Shown here piece after piece: positions 51,427 to 59,768 of a stretch of 64,000 nt of DNA. The position numbers were made by a program, and so were the translations under genes. The DNA is taken from positions 213,875 through 277,874 of the forward strand of contig NZ_JAAKGO010000007.1 in NCBI RefSeq assembly GCF_011043525.1, in the 5' to 3' direction. Positions within the stretch are counted from its first letter, which is position 1; each line of letters starts with the position of its first letter. The stretch comes from Sphingobacterium sp. SGG-5. GTDB lineage: Bacteria; Bacteroidota; Bacteroidia; Sphingobacteriales; Sphingobacteriaceae. The notes under the pieces are model-generated. The model saw nothing but the letters and a program-made list of their open reading frames with translations. It did not search any database and was not told where the DNA came from.

Positions 51427-52443
51427 TTATTTTGCAGGAACAATGGTGATTTTCCTAAATTCGACACCTGTATGGTCTCCTTGCAAGTAAATTGGTCCCG
51501 GTTCTCCTTCGTTACTATCTAAAGCCCCACCTGTAATACCAGGAATTTCCTGGTTATTGATAATTGTCTTTCCATTAGCAACTATAGTAACCATACGCCC
51601 CCGTAATGTAATTTCATACGTGTTCCACTCATTGACACCTAAGGTAGCCAGCTCACTCGGTGACAAAAAGCCATAAACACCTCCAAAATAGAGGGAGCCT
51701 GGATGTCTATCCTTCGGCGAATCCTCAATCTGCACTTCATAACGTCCCCGCAGGTAAATTCCCGAGTTGCCACCTTCTGCATAACGGAATTCGGCCATAA
51801 GTTTAAAATCTTCGAACTTTTGCTCTGTGATCAGATTAGCTCCAGCTTTCTGGTTAATCAAAATACCATCTTTCACTATCCATTGATTATCATTGGATGA
51901 AGTTGTCCATCCCGTCAAATCGTTACCATTAAAAAGTTCTATAGGTTCACCCCACTCCACATCACCAGTCCTTACTAAGTAAGGTGCCTTTACCCCGGTA
52001 AAGGCAAAAGTATTTCCTTTATTCGTTTGGATAGTTCCTTTAATCTCCTCACCGACAAGTTCTCCTTGGATAGTAAACACTCCTTCTCCACCTTCCCATT
52101 GTGGCGGGATATCAAAAGAAAACTTTCCCTGGTTCAATTTAATGTGTGATACAGGTCTACTACTTCCAGCATCAGAAACAAAAGCTCCTACCAAAACATT
52201 AAAGCCTGAAAGCTTAACCTCCAACCATGACGGTGCTTGCTTACCGTTTTTATCAACTGTAATATCCCAACGGCCGATTAGCCCTTTTGCCTCCTCTGGA
52301 ATTGTTTGTGAAGCAGGGTTATGAATCTCTTCTTTTTGCTTACCATCTTTTTGCTTACCATCATTGACACCGTCGCACGAAATTTGAGTCATGCTAACCA
52401 TTGCGCCCAATACAATAAATAGGCCAGTAGATTTTTTCATCAT
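51427..52443 (-). CDS. DUF1080 (3-keto-disaccharide hydrolase-like) lipoprotein
   Basis: 338 residues; ATG at 52443 or 52440 (double Met). A lipoprotein signal ends in TQISC. An N-terminal domain of about 130 residues (GRWDITVDKNGKQAPSWLEVKL) precedes the DUF1080 domain, which opens with EPIELFNGNDLTGWTTSS and contains EFRYAEGGNSGIYLRGRYEVQI. The fold is concanavalin-like, and some relatives hydrolyse 3-keto-glycosides. A TAGATTTG promoter box lies 23 bases upstream. Confidence 0.9.
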   Translation of the reverse strand: MMKKSTGLFIVLGAMVSMTQISCDGVNDGKQKDGKQKEEIHNPASQTIPEEAKGLIGRWDITVDKNGKQAPSWLEVKLSGFNVLVGAFVSDAGSSRPVSHIKLNQGKFSFDIPPQWEGGEGVFTIQGELVGEEIKGTIQTNKGNTFAFTGVKAPYLVRTGDVEWGEPIELFNGNDLTGWTTSSNDNQWIVKDGILINQKAGANLITEQKFEDFKLMAEFRYAEGGNSGIYLRGRYEVQIEDSPKDRHPGSLYFGGVYGFLSPSELATLGVNEWNTYEITLRGRMVTIVANGKTIINNQEIPGITGGALDSNEGEPGPIYLQGDHTGVEFRKITIVPAK

Positions 52444-52465
52444 GTATGTTTAGTTTTATATAATA

Positions 52466-52473
52466 CAAATCTA
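52466..52473 (-). promoter_or_regulatory. -7 promoter element of the DUF1080 gene
   Basis: The minus strand reads TAGATTTG, matching TAnnTTTG. Confidence 0.5.
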
Positions 52474-52577
52474 TAAAAAAAGGCCAATAAATTACTATCT
52501 CAAGCTTTTTCTAAAATTTCACCCGTTTTTAACGTACGCTCCTATATGTTTTGTTTTATTTTTCGAAATAAAAATTA

Positions 52578-52585
52578 TAACTTTG
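52578..52585 (+). promoter_or_regulatory. -7 promoter element of carB
   Basis: TAACTTTG matches TAnnTTTG; TTTTG at 52549-52553 is a possible but rather distant -33 box. About 100 bases of leader follow; no known riboswitch was recognised in it. Confidence 0.5.
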
Positions 52586-52684
52586 CACTCCGACAAAGCA
52601 GTCGGAATATCACTTCGTAAAAAAGCATTTCCCCCGCTTTGCAAACTACAATCTAGTATTTTAACTTTTTGAATTAAAAAAATA

Positions 52685-55504
52685 ATGCCTAGAAATTCTT
52701 CCATCAATTCCGTTTTAATCATCGGCTCCGGCCCTATTATTATCGGACAAGCATGTGAGTTTGATTATTCGGGTTCTCAAGCTGCCTTATCTCTAAAAGA
52801 GGAAGGCATAGAGGTTTCCATTATCAACTCAAATCCCGCAACGATCATGACAGACAAAGTTGTCGCGGATCATGTCTACCTTCTCCCACTCACCTGTGAG
52901 AGTATTGAACAAATTCTTCAGGAGCAACAAATTGATGCTGTATTACCTACCATGGGTGGGCAGACGGCTTTAAATCTATGTATTGAAGCTTCTAACCGTG
53001 GTATTTGGGAAAAATACAATATCCAGGTTATCGGGGTAGACGTTGCAGCCATTGAGAAGACAGAAAATCGTGAAGAATTTCGTAAATTAATGGTAGATAT
53101 TGGCATCGGTGTAGCAAAATCCAAAATTGCCAATTCATTTCTGGAAGGCAAGGAAGCAGCCCAAGAAATTGGGTATCCCTTAGTCATACGCCCTTCCTAT
53201 ACATTGGGAGGAACTGGAGGTGGGTTTGTACATCACAAGGATGAATTCGATGCCGCTCTAAATCGGGGTTTACACGCCTCTCCTACACACGAAGTACTCG
53301 TCGAACAAGCCGTATTAGGTTGGAAAGAATTTGAATTAGAGCTATTACGTGATGCAAATGACAATGTCATCATTATCTGTACCATTGAGAACTTTGATCC
53401 CATGGGTATTCATACCGGAGATTCAATTACGGTAGCACCTGGGATGACATTATCGGATAAATGCTATCAGGATATGCGTAACCAAGCTATCCGCATGATG
53501 CGCTCTATAGGTACTTTTGCCGGAGGATGTAACGTACAGTTCTCTGTAAATCCTGAAAACGAAGAGATCATCGCGATTGAAATCAATCCGCGTGTATCCC
53601 GTTCTTCAGCGCTGGCATCCAAAGCCACAGGGTACCCCATCGCCAAGATCGCCGCTAAATTAGCTATCGGTTATAATTTGGATGAACTACAGAACCAGAT
53701 CACTAAAACAACTTCAGCCTATTTTGAGCCTACCTTGGATTATGTCATTGTCAAAGTTCCTCGCTTTAATTTTGATAAGTTCAAAGGTGCCAATAAGGAA
53801 TTAGGATTACAGATGAAAGCTGTTGGTGAAGTCATGGCTATCGGCCGCACATTCATTGAAGCTTTACAAAAAGCTGCACAGTCCTTAGAAACCGGTCGTG
53901 CAGGGCTTGGAGCTGACGGTCGTCAATTGCGTAACCTCGAGGAAATCATGCATAGTCTGGAACATCCAAGTGCAGACCGACTTTTCCATATCAAAGATGC
54001 TTTTGAATTAGGTGTTCCCCTGGAATCCATTCGCAAAGCGACCCTTATTGATAAATGGTTCTTGATACAGATCCAGGAATTGGTACAGCTGGAACAGGAG
54101 CTTCGCCGCTATCAACTATCGAATATTCCGCGCGACTTTTTCATGACATTAAAGCAAAAGGGATATTCAGATCAACAAATTGCTTGGTTACTCGGTAATG
54201 TAACGGAAGACGAAGTTTATGACCGTCGTAAAGAATTAGGCATTCACCGTGTATATAAAATGGTTGATACCTGTGCGGCCGAATTCCCTGCACATACGCC
54301 CTATTATTACTCTACTTTTGAAGACGAAAATGAGTCTATCGCATCGGATAAAAAGAAAGTTATTGTATTAGGCTCTGGGCCTAATCGTATCGGTCAGGGT
54401 ATAGAGTTTGACTACTCTTGTGTACACGGACTATTAGCAGCTAAAGAATGTGGCTACGAAGCGATTATGGTCAATTGTAACCCCGAAACTGTTTCTACAG
54501 ATTTCAACATGGCTGACAAACTTTACTTTGAGCCTGTTTTTTGGGAACATGTGCGTGAGATTATCGAACTGGAAAAACCGGAAGGTGTTATTGTACAACT
54601 AGGCGGTCAGACCGCATTGAAAATGGCCGAACGTCTGGAGCAGTTAGGTGTCAAAATTATCGGAACGTCATTCCATGATATGGATCTTGCAGAAGACCGC
54701 GGGAGCTTCTCCGATTTGTTGAAAGAATTAGATATCCCTTATCCGAAATACGGCGTTGCAACTTCTGCAGAAGAAGCGATTAAAGTGGCTAGCGAAGTAG
54801 GATATCCCGTATTAGTTCGTCCTTCCTACGTATTGGGCGGACAAGGTATGAGTATCGTTATCAACGATGAAGATCTGGAGAAAGCAGTCGTCAATCTACT
54901 ACACGCGCTGCCAGGCAACCATATCCTGATCGACCACTTCCTTGATAGAGCCGAAGAAGCTGAATCCGACTCTATCTGTGATGGCGAAGACGTACATATC
55001 ATCGGTATGATGGAGCATATTGAGCCTGCGGGTATACACTCCGGAGATTCCTCCGCAGTATTACCTCCTTTCAGTTTATCCCAACACGTACAAGATAAAA
55101 TGGAGGAGTATTCGATCAAGTTGGCAAAAGCATTGAATGTAAAAGGCTTGCTTAATATTCAATTTGCGATAAAAGATGAGAAGGTATACGTAATCGAGGC
55201 CAATCCACGTGCCTCACGTACTGTTCCTTTCATCGCGAAGGCTTACGATGTACCTTATATCAACATTGCAACAAAGGTAATGTTAGGTGCCAATACATTA
55301 AAAGATTTTAAAATCGAGCGTAAGCTGGAAGGATGGGCAATCAAAGAACCTGTATTCTCGTTCTCAAAATTCCCCGAAGTAGACAAGCAGCTGGGCCCAG
55401 AGATGAAATCTACAGGTGAGGCGATACGCTTTATTAAAGATCTTCAGGATCCATTTTTCAGAGAACTCGTTTCGAAGAAATCGATGTTCCTGAATGCACA
55501 GTAA
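52685..55504 (+). CDS. carB: Carbamoyl-phosphate synthase large subunit, short form
   Basis: 939 residues. Two ATP-grasp halves are present: the first opens with VLIIGSGPIIIGQACEFDYSG, the second with VIVLGSGPNRIGQGIEFDYSC. Lid sequences RPSYTLGGTGGG and RPSYVLGGQGMS occur in the two halves. The protein stops shortly after the second ATP-grasp (ending FRELVSKKSMFLNAQ), lacking the roughly 130-residue MGS-like allosteric domain of the E. coli enzyme; this short form is usual in Bacteroidota. It makes carbamoyl phosphate for pyrimidines and arginine. carA is not adjacent. Confidence 0.96.
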   Translation: MPRNSSINSVLIIGSGPIIIGQACEFDYSGSQAALSLKEEGIEVSIINSNPATIMTDKVVADHVYLLPLTCESIEQILQEQQIDAVLPTMGGQTALNLCIEASNRGIWEKYNIQVIGVDVAAIEKTENREEFRKLMVDIGIGVAKSKIANSFLEGKEAAQEIGYPLVIRPSYTLGGTGGGFVHHKDEFDAALNRGLHASPTHEVLVEQAVLGWKEFELELLRDANDNVIIICTIENFDPMGIHTGDSITVAPGMTLSDKCYQDMRNQAIRMMRSIGTFAGGCNVQFSVNPENEEIIAIEINPRVSRSSALASKATGYPIAKIAAKLAIGYNLDELQNQITKTTSAYFEPTLDYVIVKVPRFNFDKFKGANKELGLQMKAVGEVMAIGRTFIEALQKAAQSLETGRAGLGADGRQLRNLEEIMHSLEHPSADRLFHIKDAFELGVPLESIRKATLIDKWFLIQIQELVQLEQELRRYQLSNIPRDFFMTLKQKGYSDQQIAWLLGNVTEDEVYDRRKELGIHRVYKMVDTCAAEFPAHTPYYYSTFEDENESIASDKKKVIVLGSGPNRIGQGIEFDYSCVHGLLAAKECGYEAIMVNCNPETVSTDFNMADKLYFEPVFWEHVREIIELEKPEGVIVQLGGQTALKMAERLEQLGVKIIGTSFHDMDLAEDRGSFSDLLKELDIPYPKYGVATSAEEAIKVASEVGYPVLVRPSYVLGGQGMSIVINDEDLEKAVVNLLHALPGNHILIDHFLDRAEEAESDSICDGEDVHIIGMMEHIEPAGIHSGDSSAVLPPFSLSQHVQDKMEEYSIKLAKALNVKGLLNIQFAIKDEKVYVIEANPRASRTVPFIAKAYDVPYINIATKVMLGANTLKDFKIERKLEGWAIKEPVFSFSKFPEVDKQLGPEMKSTGEAIRFIKDLQDPFFRELVSKKSMFLNAQ

Positions 55505-55526
55505 TAAAGTTATCTTTTACATAAGA

Positions 55527-55558
55527 AAAGGCTTGCCATTTTATTTCGGCAAGCCTTT
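55527..55558. terminator. Bidirectional terminator after carB
   Basis: Perfect 11-bp stem AAAGGCTTGCC / GGCAAGCCTTT with T-rich flanks, between convergent carB and the SUMF1-type gene. Confidence 0.9.
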
Positions 55559-55565
55559 ATTTTAC

Positions 55566-56645
55566 TTAAATATCCTTCACACATCGGAAACCAACATTAT
55601 TCGTAGGGCTATTGATTTCACCTTTCCCACGGCTACCTGCTTTATAGCGTTCACAATATTGATCATTACATAAAAAAGATCCACCTCGTTGCACTCGTTT
55701 TACCAACCCTGGCTCTTGTGGATCATGCGAGGTTGTAGGTCCTTTTGGATTCTCCTTCGGGCTATGGTTGTAATAATCGGGGGTATAAAGATCTGAACAC
55801 CACTCCCACACATTCCCTTCCATATCATACAAACCGTATGCATTCGCAGGGAAAGACTTCACAGGCGATGTCGTTTCGAACCCGTCTTCTTTTGTATTTT
55901 GCCGTGGAAACTCTCCCTGATAGATATTGGCCAACCATTTTCCTTTTTCAGTTTTTTGATCGCCCCAATAATAGGTTTCCGAAGTATGCTTACCCGCTTT
56001 TGCTGCATATTCCCATTCGGCTTCGGTTGGCAAACGCTTACCTGCCCATTTCGCATATGCTTCGGCATCTTGATAGGCTACTTGTGTTACTGGGTGGTTT
56101 TCCCGTCCTTTTATAGAACTGCCGGGACCTTCGGGATATCGCCAGTTTGCTCCCGGTACATATTTCCACCACTGCAAATGGTTATGGAGCCCATGCACAT
56201 TATCCGGAGCCGAAAACACAGCAGATCCCGGCACCAATAATGCTGGATCAGCTCCTGGAAATTCGTTCGGATCTAACTCTTTTTCAGCTACTGTTATGTA
56301 TCCTGTTGCTTTCACGAACATTTCAAATTGTGCATTGGTCACTTCGTGCTCATCCATATAAAAAGACGACACCTCAACTTCATGAAGAGGAAGCGCATCA
56401 GGGAAATTCTTAGATCCCATAACAAATGTTCCTCCTTCAATATAAACCATGGGTGCCTCATCCTCTCCGGTCTGGCGGTGAAGCGAATCAGACTTCGCAA
56501 CACGACTAAATCTACTTGGAATACTCGACATTGCACAGCTCGCAGCCGAATCCGCTTCCGCCAAGTGTGCACCTTGTCGTTGTGTATTGGTACACCCTAA
56601 CACCAAAAAGAACGGAAACAGAAAACCTAAAAATCTCACTAACAT
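55566..56645 (-). CDS. Formylglycine-generating-enzyme-like (SUMF1) lipoprotein
   Basis: 359 residues from the ATG at 56645; an ATG 21 bases upstream is possible. A lipoprotein signal ends in LVLGC. The SUMF1 domain opens with MVYIEGGTFVMGSKNF and shows EVTNAQFEMFVKATGY, GKRLPTEAEWEYAAKAG, YDMEGNVWEWCSDLY and the closing NNVGFRCVKDI. True sulfatase-activating enzymes have two catalytic cysteines; the C-terminal CNDQYCERYKAGSRG segment carries candidates for them, so activity is possible. No sulfatase gene is in the window; the family also includes gliding-motility GldK/GldJ-like members. Confidence 0.88.
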   Translation of the reverse strand: MLVRFLGFLFPFFLVLGCTNTQRQGAHLAEADSAASCAMSSIPSRFSRVAKSDSLHRQTGEDEAPMVYIEGGTFVMGSKNFPDALPLHEVEVSSFYMDEHEVTNAQFEMFVKATGYITVAEKELDPNEFPGADPALLVPGSAVFSAPDNVHGLHNHLQWWKYVPGANWRYPEGPGSSIKGRENHPVTQVAYQDAEAYAKWAGKRLPTEAEWEYAAKAGKHTSETYYWGDQKTEKGKWLANIYQGEFPRQNTKEDGFETTSPVKSFPANAYGLYDMEGNVWEWCSDLYTPDYYNHSPKENPKGPTTSHDPQEPGLVKRVQRGGSFLCNDQYCERYKAGSRGKGEINSPTNNVGFRCVKDI

Positions 56646-56681
56646 GCAATAAATATATAAAAACAATTACCGGTATCAAAA

Positions 56682-56721
56682 AAAACAAGACCCAGCCTCA
56701 AGAAAGACCGGGTCTTGTTTT
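56682..56721 (-). terminator. Terminator of the GH109 gene
   Basis: Stem AAAACAAGACCC (56682-56693) / GGGTCTTGTTTT (56710-56721), 12 bp; on the minus strand a long T-run continues past it, between the GH109 stop and the SUMF1-type gene. Confidence 0.85.
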
Positions 56722-56742
56722 AATAAAACAGAAACAAAACGG

Positions 56743-58164
56743 TTAAACATTCAATTGTTTACCCTTATTATCTACCTTAGGACGTATTTTGGTATTACCC
56801 CCTCCATTCAAAGTCAGGTCAACCGGTGTATTTGTCTTCCATGCACCTTTGGTAAAATCCGGAAAGCTAACCAACTTACTGTTCTTGCCTACTGATTCGA
56901 CACTCAATGGCACAATAGCACTCCATGCTGCCGCATCATATACATCCTGATCCAACGGAAGACCGTTTCTTAAGCAATCGATCAGTCGCCAGTCCATCAT
57001 AAAGTCCATACCTCCGTGGCCACCGACTTTCTTCGCTTCTTGGCCAATAAATTTTACTAATTCCGGTGTATATTTCTCGCGTAGTTCTTCCACCATGTCA
57101 TCGGTCAGGAAACTATGTCCATGTTTATAGCTTTTCAATGATATACCCTGCTTCGGGTACTTTTCGGCAAATCCTTTGGTGCCGCTCAACAAATGTATCC
57201 GCGAATATGGGCGGGGAGAAGTAACATCATGCTGAATCATGATGGTCTTTCCTTTTTGGGTACGAATCAACGTTGTATTCATATTACCCCTGTATTTTTT
57301 GCCCACAAACGGCGCATATACATCATCCTCTTTGGCCAACCGTTCCGCTTCCTCCGCCATATGAAAATCATCGGTCTGCATAGCAACCAACGAAGTCATT
57401 ACATCACCACGGTTAACGTTCATACATTGAGCAACAGGACCTATACCATGTGTCGGATAGAGGTTGCCATTGTATTTAATATTTTCCTTCAACCGCCAAA
57501 AATCATCGTAATACGTCTTACTGAAGTTTAAATCCAATAAGTCATGGATGTAAGCTCCTTCTGCATGAATTATCTCTCCAAAAACGCCTTCACGGGCCAT
57601 TTTTAAAGTCAGCATCTCAAAAAAGTCATAACAACAATTTTCCAACATCATACAGTGCTTTTTGGTCTGCTCGGATACTTTTACGACTTCCCAGCAATCT
57701 TTTACTGATAGGCCGATAGGAACTTCACAGGCCACATGCGCACCCGCTTTCATGCCCGCGATACTCATTGGTGTATGCCAATCCCACGGCGTACAGATAT
57801 ATAGTAAGTCGATCTGTACATCTTTTAGCATCTGCTGCCATCCGTTATCTCCCGAATAGATCACAGGTTTCGACAATCCTCTTCCCGTTACTAGGTTCTG
57901 CTGTTTTAACGCACGATCTTCGTGCCGATCGCATAACGCAACGATTTCTGCTCCTTCGATATAGGTATACCGATCGACAGCCCCAGACCCTCTATTTCCT
58001 AACCCTACGATCGCGACCCGGACCTTATCCAATTTCGGGGCCCGATACCCGGACATGTTAAACCTTGGACTTGCCTTTGCTTCTGCATTCAATGTTGGCA
58101 AAGTGACAGCCGTTGCGGATAGCAACGATACTTTTTTTAGGAAATCTCTTCTATCGGAATTCAT
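56743..58164 (-). CDS. Gfo/Idh/MocA-family GH109 glycosidase (alpha-N-acetylgalactosaminidase-like)
   Basis: 473 residues. A twin-arginine signal (SDRRDFLKKVSLLSATAV) precedes the NAD-binding domain (VRVAIVGLGNRGSGAVDRY). Specific blocks MLENCCYDFFEML, AEGAYIHDL, YPTHGIGPVAQ and NMNTTLIRTQKGKTIMIQHD are those of glycoside hydrolase family 109, whose members use tightly bound NAD to cleave alpha-GalNAc. Export of a cofactor-bound protein through Tat fits. Its upstream region holds two palindromes that may be operators (58387-58424). The exact substrate is not proven by sequence. Confidence 0.9.
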   Translation of the reverse strand: MNSDRRDFLKKVSLLSATAVTLPTLNAEAKASPRFNMSGYRAPKLDKVRVAIVGLGNRGSGAVDRYTYIEGAEIVALCDRHEDRALKQQNLVTGRGLSKPVIYSGDNGWQQMLKDVQIDLLYICTPWDWHTPMSIAGMKAGAHVACEVPIGLSVKDCWEVVKVSEQTKKHCMMLENCCYDFFEMLTLKMAREGVFGEIIHAEGAYIHDLLDLNFSKTYYDDFWRLKENIKYNGNLYPTHGIGPVAQCMNVNRGDVMTSLVAMQTDDFHMAEEAERLAKEDDVYAPFVGKKYRGNMNTTLIRTQKGKTIMIQHDVTSPRPYSRIHLLSGTKGFAEKYPKQGISLKSYKHGHSFLTDDMVEELREKYTPELVKFIGQEAKKVGGHGGMDFMMDWRLIDCLRNGLPLDQDVYDAAAWSAIVPLSVESVGKNSKLVSFPDFTKGAWKTNTPVDLTLNGGGNTKIRPKVDNKGKQLNV

Positions 58165-58216
58165 ACGGTGAATTTATTAATATAATATAGATTTAAATAC
58201 TTGTAACAAAAAAATT

Positions 58217-58237
58217 AAAGGGGACATGAAGCCCCCT
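58217..58237 (-). terminator. Terminator-like hairpin upstream of the GH109 gene
   Basis: On the minus strand AGGGGGC/GTCCCCT pair around a 5-base loop and are followed by TTAATTTTTTT. It may end the second efflux operon, whose last stop is at 58455, or act as an attenuator in a long GH109 leader. Confidence 0.6.
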
Positions 58238-58386
58238 CTAAAATCACCTATTTTAAAACAAACTAAACAGTTCTCACTACATATAACCAATCTGGACTTT
58301 CAAGGCTTATTGGCTACCGATATAGCGGTACTCATCCGCTTATCTATCACAATATTAATCGATATCAGGGATAAAAAAAAATAAAA

Positions 58387-58424
58387 AACAAACGCAAACG
58401 TTTGTTCTAAAAACGAAATCGTTT
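58387..58424. promoter_or_regulatory. Tandem palindromic operators upstream of the GH109 gene
   Basis: Two sites of the form AAACG-N4-CGTTT: AACAAACG-CAAA-CGTTTGTT (58387-58406, 8-bp arms) and AAACG-AAAT-CGTTT (58411-58424). Their centres are 21 bp apart, two turns of the helix. The form resembles LacI-family operators. The rest of the 290-base gap 58165-58454 is AT-rich, with the hairpin at 58217; no -33/-7 pair was recognised. Confidence 0.45.
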
Positions 58425-58454
58425 GACTTCAACAAAAACGGCCATTACCCCTCT

Positions 58455-59768
58455 TTAAGCCCCAAACCTTATGGCACCCACGATTTCCTTGAGATAGGTT
58501 TCAGATAATTTAGCCTGCAGTTTGGATGAATTATAGCGTGTAACTGCATTAAGATAATTCTCTTGTGCATCTCTAAATTCGACCGAGCTGATTGTTCCTA
58601 TCCGAAATTTATCCATCGTAATCGCGAGGTTCTGCTTTGCAATCTGAACATTTTTCCTTTCCAATTTATACAGAGCCACATGGGTCTGATAACTTTGGAA
58701 AGCCTGCATTAAGGATGTCTCCACAAAATTTTGCTGTTGTGATGCAAGCAGATCCGCATTGTCGATCCGTAACTTGGCAATACGCTCGCTCCTCCTTTGG
58801 TTAAATCCATCAAAAATATTTATCGAAGCTGTAACGCCATAGTTAAGGCCCCTGGAGCTGGATTGTGCCACAAAGCCTAAACTTGATTCCGTTTCCGAAA
58901 AATTATATCCCCCACGAAGGCGAACCGTAGGATAACGATTGGCCTTTATTGTTTTAAGTTCTAACTCCGCTAATCGTTTCGATATACCTATGGCCAATAA
59001 GTCCGGATTGTGTTTTTTCGATTTCTCCAATAACTCGGCAAAAATGAGCTTTTCGTCCACATCTACATCTGCTACAACGTCAAATTCGATATCGAGGTCT
59101 CGAGCCAACAGATTGTTCAATGTTATCTTTAAATTTTTAACAATCTCCTCCTGTTTAATCCGAGCGGTCTGATCTGTATTCAAATTCACCTGAACGTTCA
59201 AAACCTCCAGTTTTGATGCTTTACCGATCATATACCTATTCTCCGCCGTTTGTAGCCGTTCCTTTGAAATCGTTATACTGGAGTCCAGCGCCAGCAACAG
59301 GTTGTTTTGCTCCACTATAGTATAATACGTACTTATCACATCGGACACTTGCGTCAGAACAGCCTTCTTAAGCTGTATATCGCCCTGTTTTTCCAGTTCC
59401 TTTAATGTTTCATACCTTGAAAACATACCGAGCCCATCAAATATCGTCCATCCCACACTGACACCATATGTCATACTGTTATTTCTTGCATTATCCAACG
59501 CCCGCACAACACCCGTATTTTGGGTCTGCGTTGAGTTTTGGAGATTATTATTTTGCGAAAAATCACCCGTTACGTTCGGTAGCATACCAGCATTTCCATA
59601 AGTCACGTTTTCTTGGACAATCAACAAATCATTTTTCGCTAACCTGATATCATAGTTATTCGCTAAAGCAATTTCAACAGCTTGTCGAACAGTCAGCATT
59701 TCTTGGCCATACCCTATGCCGATATATAAGCCAAAAAAAATAACTCCTAAAATTTTTAATTTCATCAT
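58455..59768 (-). CDS. TolC-family outer membrane channel (second efflux operon)
   Basis: 437 residues with a signal peptide (MKLKILGVIFFGLYIGIGYGQ). The two helical repeats show TVRQAVEIALANNYDIRLAKND near the start and SISKERLQTAENRYMIGKAS and KFRIGTISSVEFRDAQENYLNAV in the coiled-coil parts. It overlaps the pump stop by 4 bases and ends the operon. Confidence 0.93.
   Translation of the reverse strand: MMKLKILGVIFFGLYIGIGYGQEMLTVRQAVEIALANNYDIRLAKNDLLIVQENVTYGNAGMLPNVTGDFSQNNNLQNSTQTQNTGVVRALDNARNNSMTYGVSVGWTIFDGLGMFSRYETLKELEKQGDIQLKKAVLTQVSDVISTYYTIVEQNNLLLALDSSITISKERLQTAENRYMIGKASKLEVLNVQVNLNTDQTARIKQEEIVKNLKITLNNLLARDLDIEFDVVADVDVDEKLIFAELLEKSKKHNPDLLAIGISKRLAELELKTIKANRYPTVRLRGGYNFSETESSLGFVAQSSSRGLNYGVTASINIFDGFNQRRSERIAKLRIDNADLLASQQQNFVETSLMQAFQSYQTHVALYKLERKNVQIAKQNLAITMDKFRIGTISSVEFRDAQENYLNAVTRYNSSKLQAKLSETYLKEIVGAIRFGA

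Noticed and set aside
52685..55504. Apparent truncation of carB compared with the E. coli enzyme
   Set aside because: The reading frame is intact and the absence of the C-terminal MGS-like domain is usual in Bacteroidota, so it is not a pseudogene.
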